Shown piece after piece: positions 52,036 through 61,162 of a DNA stretch of 64,000 nucleotides. The stretch comes from a bacterium (GTDB lineage Bacteria > Krumholzibacteriota > Krumholzibacteriia > JACNKJ01). Each line of letters begins with the position of its first letter. Position 1 is the stretch's first letter. Made by a program: the position numbers and the translations under genes. The notes under the pieces were generated by a model, which saw nothing but the letters and a program-made list of their open reading frames with translations, was not told the origin of the DNA and searched no databases. The DNA is taken from positions 34,453 through 98,452 of the forward strand of contig JAAEPZ010000591.1 of assembly GCA_024231955.1 (NCBI GenBank). Direction: 5' to 3'.

Positions 52036-53154
52036 TTGGCTACCTACAAGATTGCCTGGCTACCCGGCGACGGTGTCGGCAACGATGTCATGGAGGGCGC
52101 CCGGCTGGTGCTGGACGCTATGAAACTGGATGCTGAATACATCCACGGAGATATTGGTTGGGAGTTCTGGCGGCAGGAGGGCAACGCTTTGCCCGATCGC
52201 ACCATGGATATGCTCCGTACAACCAATGCCGCTCTGTTTGGTGCGATTACCAGCAAGCCGGTTGCAGAGGCAGAAAAAGAACTGATTCCGGAACTGCAGG
52301 GGAAAGGTCTGATTTATTTCAGTCCCATCGTTCGTCTGCGTCAGGAATTTAATCTCCATACCAATCTGCGGCCCTGCAAAGCCTATGCAGGCAACCCGCT
52401 GAACTATAAAGAGGGGATCGACCTGGTCGTCTTCCGCGAAAACACCGAAGGGCTCTATAGTGGAATAGAAGCTCACCCGGTGCCGGATGACCTGTTCGAT
52501 ATGATGTGCAAATACTCCCCCAAAGCCAAACGTTTCGCCGATATCCCTCGTGAGGATATGGCGGTTACGACGCGCCTGGTTACCCGCAAGGGCTGCGAAT
52601 CCATCGTTCGCAAAGCCTTCGAGTACGCCAAGAAGTACAATCGCAAGAGCGTCACCCTGATAGAGAAGCCCAATGTTCTCCGCCAGACCGGTGGTCTCTT
52701 CACCCGTACAGCTCGCAAAGTGGCTGAGGAGTACCCCGGGATCCCTCTGTGGGAGACCAACATCGACGCCATGGCCATGTGGCTGGTGAAGAATCCCGAT
52801 ACCTACGATGTTCTGGTGGCCGGCAACATGTTCGGCGACATCATCAGTGACCTCGCAGCCCAGCTCGTCGGTGGACTCGGTTTCGCCTCGAGCGGCAATA
52901 TCGGTGATGAGTTCGCCGTCTTTGAGCCGACTCATGGTAGCGCACCCAAGTACGCCGGGCAGAACAAGGTCAATCCCATGGCCATGCTTCTGTCGGCGAA
53001 AATGATGCTGGACTATCTGGGTGAGACCGAGATGGGTACCAAGCTCGAGAGTGCTATCGCCACGGTCATTGCCGAGGGCAATGTCCGGACATACGACATG
53101 GGCGGCAGCAACTCGACTCAGGACGTTTGCGAGGAGATTGCCCGCAAGTTCTAG
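52036..53154 (+). CDS. Isocitrate/isopropylmalate dehydrogenase family enzyme
   Basis: This 372-residue enzyme has 'WLPGDGVGNDVMEGARLVLD', 'LRQEFNLHTNLRPCKAYAGN' (substrate Arg residues), 'DLVVFRENTEGLYSG', 'VTLIEKPNVLRQT' (catalytic Lys), DAMAMWLVKNPDTYDVL, 'NMFGDIISDLAAQLVGGLGF' (metal Asp residues) and 'EPTHGSAPKYAGQNKVNP'. It oxidatively decarboxylates a malate-type substrate with NAD+ or NADP+. Isocitrate is more likely than 3-isopropylmalate because no leu genes are adjacent, but this is not proven. The start is TTG 52036 after AAAGGAGA. A strong terminator follows, so it is monocistronic. Confidence 0.92.
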   Translation: MATYKIAWLPGDGVGNDVMEGARLVLDAMKLDAEYIHGDIGWEFWRQEGNALPDRTMDMLRTTNAALFGAITSKPVAEAEKELIPELQGKGLIYFSPIVRLRQEFNLHTNLRPCKAYAGNPLNYKEGIDLVVFRENTEGLYSGIEAHPVPDDLFDMMCKYSPKAKRFADIPREDMAVTTRLVTRKGCESIVRKAFEYAKKYNRKSVTLIEKPNVLRQTGGLFTRTARKVAEEYPGIPLWETNIDAMAMWLVKNPDTYDVLVAGNMFGDIISDLAAQLVGGLGFASSGNIGDEFAVFEPTHGSAPKYAGQNKVNPMAMLLSAKMMLDYLGETEMGTKLESAIATVIAEGNVRTYDMGGSNSTQDVCEEIARKF

Positions 53155-53199
53155 TGTCGTGTTATCAATGAGTTACGGTGATGATGTGAAGTGTATTCT

Positions 53200-53234
53200 G
53201 GGGCCGGCGCCAGTGGTGCCGGCCCCTTTGTTTT
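53200..53234 (+). terminator. Rho-independent terminator
   Basis: ggggccggcgcc (53200-53211) pairs over 12 bp with 53215-53226 around agt, followed by tttgtttt (53227-53234). Confidence 0.85.
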
Positions 53235-53383
53235 CAGGTTGGGCATACTCTTGGATTGAGATCAGCGCCCCGGGTTCAGGGGGAGGCGCCGTCTGCCGTT
53301 GACAGGTCCCGTCGGTCTGTCGCAGTGTTCGGGAGCGTTGCGGCGGCCCGCTAGGGGTACCTGAGTGAAAGGTGGAGTGGTTG

Positions 53384-54463
53384 ATGCCTGTGAAGCCGTG
53401 GATAATAATCGAGCCCTATTACGGCGGCAGCCATCGGCATCTGGTGGATATGCTGATCGCCGATTCGCCGGTTGAGTTTGAGCTGTGGACGCTGCCGCCC
53501 CGCAAATGGAAGTGGCGGATGCGGGGGGCGGCCCTGCACTTTGCCGAGCGCTGGCGACTCGAGATGCCCGATGCCGCAGGGATTCTGACCTCCTCTCTGC
53601 TTGACGCGGCGGCGCTCAGGGGGTTGCTGCCGCTGGAGGCTCGAGGGGTGCCGCTCGTGAACTACTATCATGAGAACCAGTTACGCTATCCAGTTCAAGT
53701 GAATGATAAGCGGGATTTCCACTACGCCTGGACGAACATCCAGAGCGCCATGGCCTCCGACCTTCTCTTGTGGAATTCCGAGTACAACCGGGATTCTTTC
53801 CTGGAGGAGCTGCCCCGTTTTATGCGCCGCCTGCCCGATGCCAGGATTGATGGCCTCGCCGAGCGTATCCGGGAGCGTTCCCGAATCCTGCCCGTACCGC
53901 TCCAGCTTCAGGAGTTGGCGGCCCGCGCTGCAGCCGAGCCGCCGAAACGGGGGCCGTGCCGTATCCTGTGGAACCATCGCTGGGAGCATGACAAGGGGCC
54001 GGATGTTCTGTTCGAAACGCTGATCAAATTGAAACGGAGGGGCATCCGCTTCGAGGTTTCCGTACTGGGTCAGAGTTTCGAGCGGGTCCCCGCCATCTTC
54101 GCGGAGGGACGCGCCGCTCTGGGCGATTCGGTGCATGCCTGGGGATTCCTGCCTGATCGGGAGGATTACTACCGGGAGCTGTTGCGGGCGGATATCGCAC
54201 TTTCGACTGCGCGACACGAGTTCCAGGGGTTGGCGGTGCTGGAGGCGGTCGCCGCGGGAGCGGTCCCCCTTGTTCCGGATGACCTCGCCTACCGTGAGAT
54301 CTGGCCGGAGGAGTGCCGCTATCCGGTCGGGGGGTTGAGCAGAGTGCTTCAAAGAGCGATCAGGAACCTTGAGGATGTACGAGCCGCGGACCACCGCGCT
54401 CGCGCTCTGGATTTCGACTGGCGTAACCTCAGATCGAGGTGGCACTCCGTATTCGATATCTAG
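53384..54463 (+). CDS. tRNA-queuosine alpha-mannosyltransferase-like glycosyltransferase (DUF3524/GTDC1 family)
   Basis: This 359-residue protein begins MPVKPWIIIEPYYGGSHRH and has 'LWTLPPRKWKWRMRGAALHF' and 'NYYHENQLRYPV', 'DFHYAWTNIQSAMASDLLLW', all hallmarks of the DUF3524 family. A GT4-type C-terminal half follows with 'ILWNHRWEHDKGPDVLFETL' and the nucleotide-sugar motif 'STARHEFQGLAVLEAVAAGA'. In animals this family mannosylates the queuosine of tRNA-Asp; a bacterial homologue could do the same or a related modification. GGTGGAG lies before ATG 53384. No queuosine synthesis genes are seen in the window. Confidence 0.85.
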   Translation: MPVKPWIIIEPYYGGSHRHLVDMLIADSPVEFELWTLPPRKWKWRMRGAALHFAERWRLEMPDAAGILTSSLLDAAALRGLLPLEARGVPLVNYYHENQLRYPVQVNDKRDFHYAWTNIQSAMASDLLLWNSEYNRDSFLEELPRFMRRLPDARIDGLAERIRERSRILPVPLQLQELAARAAAEPPKRGPCRILWNHRWEHDKGPDVLFETLIKLKRRGIRFEVSVLGQSFERVPAIFAEGRAALGDSVHAWGFLPDREDYYRELLRADIALSTARHEFQGLAVLEAVAAGAVPLVPDDLAYREIWPEECRYPVGGLSRVLQRAIRNLEDVRAADHRARALDFDWRNLRSRWHSVFDI

Positions 54464-54610
54464 GTTGTCTGGAATTCCCGGGGTTTCGCGGCTTTCGAAC
54501 CGCTCTATCATCTTCCCCCGTCTATATCACCTATGATAAAATAGATGTCAGATTGGAACTCCGACGCTTGCGTTTGGGGGTTATCACCATGCCTATTGGG
54601 GGAGATGCGT

Positions 54611-57600
54611 ATGCTGAGAATTACGGCGCTTGTCATATTGAGTCTGATGGCAATCACCGCTTCGGCGGAAATTGTCGAGCCCCAACACCTGTTTATCTGC
54701 GGTTCATCCTCCTGGACGGATCCATACGGCAATGAGTTCAGCATCGAGCAGAATTACGCTTTCAACGATGCCGGTTATGTGGAGGGGGCTGCGATCGCTC
54801 CCCAGAATCTGGCCACCACCGGGCCGTGGTCGACCGAATGGACCCAACTGCATATCCGCCAGCGTTTGGGCTTGTCGGCCTACCGGTTCGACCTGCCCGC
54901 CGGTGATTATCTCGTCCGCCTGTTCTGGATGGAGGGGGGGCAGCACGGTCCGCGACTCAGGGTGATGGATGTCTCCCTGGAGGGGCAACTGGCTTTTGAC
55001 GATCTCGATCTGTGCGAAGTGGCCGGCTTTCAGGTGGCATACGAGGTCTCGCGCCTGGTTCATGTGAGCGACGGCACGCTGGATGTCGAATTCGATTCGA
55101 TCAACTCCTATACGATACTCTCGGCAATCGGCGTCTGGTCGGTGGTCGATGACGGTCTCACGCCGGCCATACCTTCAAGCGTGTCCGTCCAGTCCGGATA
55201 CGGCGTGAACTGCATCAGCTGGGATCCGTCACCTGATTTCGAACTGCAGGATGCGGTGATCTACTCATCGAACTCCGCAAGCGGACCCTTTGAGGAGTTG
55301 GCCGTTGTCCCCTATAATCAGGTGTCCTTCATGGATAGGGAGGCCTCGACCGATCAGGAGACATTCTACCGTGTGAGTGCGACCAACATCTGGGGGCGCG
55401 AAGGTTTTCAGGCTCGGGGTTTGAGTGCCAGAGCGCGTTCGGTCGCCGAATCCGGCATGACCATCTTCAACCTCGATGTCGCGGCCGCGGATCTGGACTC
55501 GCTCAATGCCCACCCGCTGTGGGACGTATACTATCCCGCCACCTGGGCGCCCGACCTCTACCCTCCGGAGGAGGTCGAAGTTCATTACCGGGGCGGGCTG
55601 GCGCGACGGTTCCGAAAGAAATCATGGAAGATAGAGCTCGACGGGGGGCTGGAATACAACGGTACGCAGGATCTGCTTCTGGTCGCCAATCCCGACGACC
55701 CCTACCTCATTCGCAATCAACTGAGTCACAAAATATTCGACTCCGTCAGCACCTGGAACGCTGACGTCTCGTTCGTGCATCTGGAGTTCAATGGCGAGTT
55801 CTGGGGGGTCTACGATCTGGCTGAAAAGATCGGCGAGGATTTCGTCGTGGCGCGGGGCGCCCAGGATATCGGCAGCATGTACAAGTGCTACAATGATATG
55901 CGCTACATGTATTCCGAGGCGTCCTATCGCGCCAATTATGACAAGAAGACCGGAGCCGGCGACAGCTTTGCCGATCTCATGGAGTTTGCCGATCTGCTCA
56001 ACAATTCCGAAGATTGCGACTTCGGACCCTGGATCGGCGGATGCTTCAACTTCGAACACTTCTTCGATTACTACTCCATGATGATCTACACCAGACAGTA
56101 TGATTTCATCCAACGCAACTACTACCTCTACTTTGATCGGGACATCGGTCTCTGGACGATCTTCCCCTGGGACATGACGCTCTCATTCCACCACAGCGAT
56201 ATGCCGCTCGACTTCGGCACCTCCAATTCACCCCACTTCTGGGGCGGCACCTGGAACAGGCTCATCGACCGCATACTCACTCAGCCACGTCTCCGTTGGG
56301 CCTATATCACGAGGCTTGAGGAGTTGCACGCCACGGTTCTCAATGAGGATTATATCGGATCACTGCCATATGACCTTTTCGCCGAGATCGAGGAGGACGG
56401 CTCGCGAGACTTCTTCAAGTTCAACTACCACGACAATTCCGCTTTCTCCAGTGGCGGATCGTTGCAGGCGTACCGCATCCTCGAGCGGGACCAGCAGTTC
56501 ACAACCATGATCCCGGAGTTCAAACAGGATCTGCCTCAGGTGTGCATCAACGAGCACCTCAATTCTCCAACCGGAGACAGCTGGCTTGAGTTATTCAACT
56601 ACGGTGACCGCAACGTTGATCTGGGCGAGCTGGAGCTGACGAACGGCGGATCCGACTGGAGCTTGCCCACCACCCTGCTGGCGCCGGGCGGGACCCGGGT
56701 GCTTTATCTGGATGGCGATACCGGTTCGGGTCCGGACCACTCCAATCTCGTACCGGCAGCGGAGGGGGGCGTCTGGACACTGCAGGATCATGAAGGCACC
56801 CTTTGGGACACGGTTCGGTACGGCGCCGTTGAGGGCGACCTTTCCCAGGGCAGGCAACCCGATGGCTGGGTGACCTGGAATCTGATGACTCCGACGCAGG
56901 GGAGCGGCAACGATACGTTGCTGGAGCCGGTTATCGTTTCTGCGCACCTTTCGCCGGAGATTCCGGAGAGCAGTGATGATATATCGATTCAGGTGCAGGC
57001 CTACGATCCGAATGCGCGCCAGCTCGATGTCCATTTCCACTACACCTTCAACGGCAGTCCCGTCGATAGCGTGATTCTGGCGGCCGGCGGCGGCAATACC
57101 TGGGAGGGCGTTCTGTCCGCGCGGGGTGAGCCGGGGCAGGTCAACTGGTGGATCACGGCGACCAACGACCTGGCGCTTGCCGTTCATGATCCGGTCGGCT
57201 CACCCTATTACCATCACGAACTGCTGATCCGCAACGATTCGGAATCGATCTACATCAACGAGTTCATGGCCGACAACGAGACGACCATCGTCGATGAACA
57301 GGGTGTTTTCGAAGATTGGGTTGAGATCTACAACGGTGGGGAGGAGCCGATTGATCTGGCCGGCTATACGCTCACTGACGACCTGGCCGTGCCCGACATG
57401 TGGACGTTCGTGAGCGATCCGGCCTGTGTCGTCCCCGCCGGAGGCTTCCTGCTGATCTGGACCGACGACGATGATGAAGATGGCGTGCTGCATACCAATT
57501 TCAAGTTGTCCCGCTCGGGGGAGAGCATCGGCCTGTACTCTCCCGAGGGTGATGTCGTGGACTACCTCACTTTCACGGCGCAATCTCCCGACACCTCTTT

Positions 57601-57976
57601 GGGTCGTCTGCCCAACGGCGGTCCGGACTGGATGGAGATGCCGGAACCGACACCCGGTGCGGGGAACATCGTAACGGCCCTGTCCGACAATCCTCCGCCG
57701 CTCACCCTCTCCCTGAGCGCCTGGCCCAATCCGTTCAATCCGAAGGTCAATCTGAGTTTCAGCAATCCCGCGACCGGTCGGGTACTGCTTGAGGTGTTCG
57801 ACGTGAACGGCCGCCTCATCCGCACCCTGGTTGATCGTCGTTTGCCGCCCGGCACGCATGAAACCGACTGGAGCGGCTTCGATGATGCAGGCCGCACCTG
57901 CGCGACGGGTCTCTACTTTGTTCGCCTCGTAAACGGCGGAGAGAGGCGTGTGGAGAAAGTGTTGCTTCTGAAATGA
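54611..57976 (+). CDS. Secreted CotH-kinase-like protein with malectin-like, LTD and C-terminal sorting-type domains
   Basis: This 1121-residue protein has a signal peptide (MLRITALVILSLMAITASA), a malectin-like domain (about residues 25-175; 'YRFDLPAGDYLVRLFW'), an Fn3-like module, a CotH-type kinase region (about 290-600; 'SWKIELDGGLEY', 'NQLSHKIFDS', 'GVYDLAEKIGEDFV', 'GLWTIFPWDMTLSF'), two lamin-tail LTD modules ('NEHLNSPTGDSWLELFNYG', 'NEFMADNETTIVDEQ'), and a terminal WPNPFNPKVNL...KVLLLK tail. CotH proteins phosphorylate secreted substrates in some spore formers; activity here is untested. GGGGGAG precedes ATG 54611. The tail suggests surface display. Confidence 0.88.
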   Translation: MLRITALVILSLMAITASAEIVEPQHLFICGSSSWTDPYGNEFSIEQNYAFNDAGYVEGAAIAPQNLATTGPWSTEWTQLHIRQRLGLSAYRFDLPAGDYLVRLFWMEGGQHGPRLRVMDVSLEGQLAFDDLDLCEVAGFQVAYEVSRLVHVSDGTLDVEFDSINSYTILSAIGVWSVVDDGLTPAIPSSVSVQSGYGVNCISWDPSPDFELQDAVIYSSNSASGPFEELAVVPYNQVSFMDREASTDQETFYRVSATNIWGREGFQARGLSARARSVAESGMTIFNLDVAAADLDSLNAHPLWDVYYPATWAPDLYPPEEVEVHYRGGLARRFRKKSWKIELDGGLEYNGTQDLLLVANPDDPYLIRNQLSHKIFDSVSTWNADVSFVHLEFNGEFWGVYDLAEKIGEDFVVARGAQDIGSMYKCYNDMRYMYSEASYRANYDKKTGAGDSFADLMEFADLLNNSEDCDFGPWIGGCFNFEHFFDYYSMMIYTRQYDFIQRNYYLYFDRDIGLWTIFPWDMTLSFHHSDMPLDFGTSNSPHFWGGTWNRLIDRILTQPRLRWAYITRLEELHATVLNEDYIGSLPYDLFAEIEEDGSRDFFKFNYHDNSAFSSGGSLQAYRILERDQQFTTMIPEFKQDLPQVCINEHLNSPTGDSWLELFNYGDRNVDLGELELTNGGSDWSLPTTLLAPGGTRVLYLDGDTGSGPDHSNLVPAAEGGVWTLQDHEGTLWDTVRYGAVEGDLSQGRQPDGWVTWNLMTPTQGSGNDTLLEPVIVSAHLSPEIPESSDDISIQVQAYDPNARQLDVHFHYTFNGSPVDSVILAAGGGNTWEGVLSARGEPGQVNWWITATNDLALAVHDPVGSPYYHHELLIRNDSESIYINEFMADNETTIVDEQGVFEDWVEIYNGGEEPIDLAGYTLTDDLAVPDMWTFVSDPACVVPAGGFLLIWTDDDDEDGVLHTNFKLSRSGESIGLYSPEGDVVDYLTFTAQSPDTSLGRLPNGGPDWMEMPEPTPGAGNIVTALSDNPPPLTLSLSAWPNPFNPKVNLSFSNPATGRVLLEVFDVNGRLIRTLVDRRLPPGTHETDWSGFDDAGRTCATGLYFVRLVNGGERRVEKVLLLK

Positions 57977-58035
57977 CAGTATTGCATCATTCCGAGCCAT
58001 ATCGGATTCACTTTGGACTCCTGCCGGGCATTGGC

Positions 58036-58064
58036 TTGACAGGTTGATGCGGATGTCTCTAAAT
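58036..58064 (+). promoter_or_regulatory. Promoter of the VTT membrane protein gene
   Basis: TTGACA (58036-58041), 17 bp and CTAAAT (58059-58064). An inverted repeat spans the -10 side: 58051-58060 pairs with 58114-58123 (9 bp plus a G-T). Confidence 0.45.
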
Positions 58065-58146
58065 GCTCCCGGTGCCGCCGGCAGGGCGGTAAGCGAAGGG
58101 TCTCCACATTGACGGAGACATCCACTTTGACAGGATTCGGGAGAGT

Positions 58147-58899
58147 ATGGGCAGCAGAGGGCACAGGTCGGATAGGGGGGAGCAGCAAAGCTCGGTGATG
58201 CCGAACAACAGGCGGAGACGACTGGTCACCCCTGTGCTGTTCACGTTATTGGTCATCTGCCTGATCTGGTTCGGTCGCCATCTGGGGGAGCGTATTCCCG
58301 AACTGGAAACTCACGTGGCCGAATTGGGCAACTGGACCATCCCCACCTTTCTCGGCCTGTATATCCCACTGACATTGCTGATCGTCCCGATGACGATCTT
58401 CGCTCTCCTGGCCGGGGCGATCTTCGATCTGCCTCTCGGCATCGGGCTGGTGTTGACCGGCACCCTGCTCAGCTCGTTGATCGGTTTCTGGCTTGCCCGC
58501 CGTTTCGGTCGGGGGCGATGCGAGAGATGGCTGGACAGGCACCCGCGGCTGACCGCCATCAATCGACTCGCGAGTCGGCGCGGCTTTCGCTTCATGTTCC
58601 TGCTCCGCTTCACCCCCATCAACTTCACCATGCTCAATTACATCCTCGGCATCAGCAGAGTACGCTTCGGTGATTTTCTCCTCGCCTGCCTGGGGATGCT
58701 CCCCATGCACGCGGTTCTCGTCTATGCGGGTTTCGTCACCCGCCAGGTGATCGGGGAGAGCGGCGCGGGGATGTCGCAACTGCGGCGAACGATCATGTTC
58801 GGCGGACTGGCTGCCGCAATAATCGCCCTGATTCTGATTACCCATTATGCGCGCCGGGCGCTGCAAGAGGATGAAACGCTGGAGGGGGTGGGCAAGTGA
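58147..58899 (+). CDS. VTT-domain (DedA/TVP38 type) membrane protein
   Basis: This 250-residue protein has a basic N-terminus and about five hydrophobic segments, with the VTT hallmarks LLAGAIFDLPLGIGLVLTGT, 'SLIGFWLARRFGRG', and 'FRFMFLLRFTPINFTMLNYI' (Arg-Phe-x-Pro re-entrant loop). Members of this superfamily act as lipid scramblases or flippases for carriers such as undecaprenyl phosphate. ATG 58147 directly follows GGGAGAG; the later ATG 58198 lacks a ribosome site. It lies 82 bases before the Fe-S protein. Confidence 0.85.
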   Translation: MGSRGHRSDRGEQQSSVMPNNRRRRLVTPVLFTLLVICLIWFGRHLGERIPELETHVAELGNWTIPTFLGLYIPLTLLIVPMTIFALLAGAIFDLPLGIGLVLTGTLLSSLIGFWLARRFGRGRCERWLDRHPRLTAINRLASRRGFRFMFLLRFTPINFTMLNYILGISRVRFGDFLLACLGMLPMHAVLVYAGFVTRQVIGESGAGMSQLRRTIMFGGLAAAIIALILITHYARRALQEDETLEGVGK

Positions 58900-58981
58900 T
58901 GCCGATTTTTGAATCACCCGATCCGGATCGCGGCTGCCGCTTCAAACATTGCCCTGCCGATGCCCGAGAAAGCGGGACCGA

Positions 58982-60166
58982 ATGAAACCGAAGAATCTGC
59001 ATATCTCCGCTGACCGCTCCCCCTTCGACCAGAGGGATTCCGTTTTCACCCGTGCCAGGCTCATACCGGAGAGCGATCTCTTCAACGACTACTATGAGAG
59101 GCGTCCCGGATACCGAAAAGCCGATGACGCCGCGCGCGTGTTGCCTCAACTTGCTACCCCCGGCGGTGAACGTTATCGACCGGCCGAGGGTGCGCTGATC
59201 GAGGCGCAGTTCGCGGCCTCCGACCTCTTCGCCTCCGCCGTGGAGAGGGAGGCGGAGGCGTCCATACCGTCTCCGGCGGCCGGTCTCGATCATGGCAACG
59301 GTGCGGTGTTACATCACAAACTCCCCGACACTTCACCGGCCGGATTGACCGCTTTCGTGAAGGACGCCGCCCGATTTCTCGGAGCCGATGATGTCGGCGT
59401 AACGCCACTGGATCGGGCCGATGTCTATTTACGCCGGGGCCGCCCCCTGGAGCGGCATGGCGAGAAACCCGACCTTGAGCACAGTCACGCGATTGTTCTC
59501 GTCTTCGCCATGCGCTCGGAATGTGTGCAGACCGGACCGGAGATGATCTCCACCGTCGAAACCGCCAGGGTCTACCAGCAGGCGGCCGCTGCGGGCTACG
59601 CGCTTGCCGATGCACTCAAACGCTGCGGTTTCGCAGCGCGCGCCCATGTCGATTCGAACTATCTCGTCGCCTGCCCCCCGCTGGCCGTGAGCGCCGGGTT
59701 GGGTGAACTGGGACGTAACGGCATCCTTGTCCACCCCACGCTCGGACCCGGAGTCCGGCTTGGCGTCGTTACAATAGATGCCGGATTACAGGCGGATGAG
59801 GAGGGGTGCTGGGGGATTGCCGACTTCTGCAGAATTTGCGCGAAGTGCGCCAAGAGCTGTCCGTCGGCGGCCATCCCGAAAGGGGAGACGGAGATCTGCC
59901 GGGGAGCGGAGAAGTGGCCGCTGCGTGCAGAACGGTGTTATCACTACTGGCGTACCCAGGGTACGGATTGCGGCGTCTGCATGAGGGTGTGTCCCTTCCA
60001 GAAACCGGACACCTTCATGCACAGGATTGTCCGCCAATTCATCGCACGCACGACGATCTTCAACAAGCTGTTCCTCAAGTTCGATGATCTGATCTACGGT
60101 TCGACGAGTGAACCCGATCTGGATCCCGGTCTGCCCTTCCGTCAGGGGGAGGGTTCTTCGAAGTAG
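58982..60166 (+). CDS. Reductive-dehalogenase-like 4Fe-4S protein
   Basis: This 394-residue protein has a long N-terminal domain with 'FVKDAARFLGADDVGVTPLD' and 'VETARVYQQAAAAGYALADA', 'SAGLGELGRNGILVHPTLGP' (cofactor-domain motif shared by QueG and reductive dehalogenases), and two [4Fe-4S] clusters in FCRICAKCAKSCPSAAI and 'TDCGVCMRVCPF'. There is no Tat signal, so it is cytoplasmic. Cobalamin-dependent reduction, as in the QueG/RdhA superfamily, is likely; the substrate is unknown. ATG 58982 is chosen over the frame opening at 58949. It overlaps the convergent GNAT gene by 25 bases. Confidence 0.85.
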   Translation: MKPKNLHISADRSPFDQRDSVFTRARLIPESDLFNDYYERRPGYRKADDAARVLPQLATPGGERYRPAEGALIEAQFAASDLFASAVEREAEASIPSPAAGLDHGNGAVLHHKLPDTSPAGLTAFVKDAARFLGADDVGVTPLDRADVYLRRGRPLERHGEKPDLEHSHAIVLVFAMRSECVQTGPEMISTVETARVYQQAAAAGYALADALKRCGFAARAHVDSNYLVACPPLAVSAGLGELGRNGILVHPTLGPGVRLGVVTIDAGLQADEEGCWGIADFCRICAKCAKSCPSAAIPKGETEICRGAEKWPLRAERCYHYWRTQGTDCGVCMRVCPFQKPDTFMHRIVRQFIARTTIFNKLFLKFDDLIYGSTSEPDLDPGLPFRQGEGSSK

Positions 60167-60933
60167 AGCTCCTCATAGCGGAGCACCTCTCGGAAACCAA
60201 GGGCATGATAGAGGCTGAGCGCGGCCGCATTGCCGGCGCTGACGTTGAGGCCGATCCTGCCGATCTCTCTCTCCAGTTCTGTCAGTAGAGCGGCGCAGGC
60301 AACGCGGGCCAGCCCTTGCCCGCGATGATCCGGATGTGTCGCTATATTGCCCAGCATGGCCACCCCCTCGGTTGGCGAGTGGACGTGCAGACCGGCACAG
60401 GCCAGCAGTTTTCCCGCGCGACGGAGACCATAGCAAAGCCCCTTGGCGAGTTGAGAGGGCTCGAAATGCGTATCGGGATAGGCCGCGGTCAGGAGTTCAG
60501 TCAACTCCGGAAGATCCGCTGCGGATAGCCGGACGGCGCCGTCGGCCCCCGGCGCGGCGGCGTCCTCGGGAAATCCCATCCAGGCCAGACGCAGGAAGGG
60601 GCCGTGCTCCTTGAGGCGATATCGCGCACGGAGCGCGGGCAGTTCCTCGGCGGAGCAGTGGATCCAACCCGCCCGCGGCAGCAGCGGCAGCAGGCTTGTG
60701 AGCTTGTCGCCGAGACTGTCGTGACGACCGAACAGGTGAGCGCAGGGGAGGGACAGACCGCGATAGATGAAGATGAGTTCGGAGATCTCGTCGGCATCAT
60801 CGCGCCAGGCGTAGAAATCCGTGACGGGCCACTCCACCTCATCGAGATCACCGAGATGGAAGAGGAAACGCCAGGGGGCGCGCAAAGCGAACTGTCGAAT
60901 CTCTGCGGGCGCAGCGAGTGGTTGCCAGTGCAT
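60142..60933 (-). CDS. GNAT family acetyltransferase
   Basis: This 263-residue protein has a C-terminal GNAT domain with 'GNIATHPDHRGQGLARVACA' (acetyl-CoA loop) and 'IGLNVSAGNAAALSLYHALG', and an N-terminal GNAT-like half (FLFHLGDLDEVEWPV, FIYRGLSLPCAHLFG). Double-GNAT proteins acetylate amino groups of metabolites or proteins; the substrate here is unknown. GGAGGG lies before ATG 60933. The 3' end overlaps the Fe-S protein gene on the other strand. Confidence 0.85.
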   Translation of the reverse strand: MHWQPLAAPAEIRQFALRAPWRFLFHLGDLDEVEWPVTDFYAWRDDADEISELIFIYRGLSLPCAHLFGRHDSLGDKLTSLLPLLPRAGWIHCSAEELPALRARYRLKEHGPFLRLAWMGFPEDAAAPGADGAVRLSAADLPELTELLTAAYPDTHFEPSQLAKGLCYGLRRAGKLLACAGLHVHSPTEGVAMLGNIATHPDHRGQGLARVACAALLTELEREIGRIGLNVSAGNAAALSLYHALGFREVLRYEELYFEEPSP

Positions 60934-61099
60934 CGAGACCCTCCAGTGTACGAGCGATTATGAGCAATCCGGATAACGGCATGTCGATTCATATCGCCGC
61001 AGCGTGCGTTTGTCAATTGCGACCGGCTGTGGAGGAGAGACCCCCCGAACCCGGATCAAGCCCGGGACTCCGCAGGAGCCGCTGGCCATCGGCTCCCTT

Positions 61100-61132
61100 A
61101 AAAAAACCCGAGCCACCACGGTGACTCGGGTT
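61100..61132 (-). terminator. Rho-independent terminator of the metallophosphoesterase gene
   Basis: On the minus strand, aacccgagtcacc pairs over 13 bp with ggtggctcgggtt around gt and is followed by a T-run (61104 down to 61100). Confidence 0.85.
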
Positions 61133-61162
61133 GTCAATCCTCCTGATGACGCAGGTATCCGA

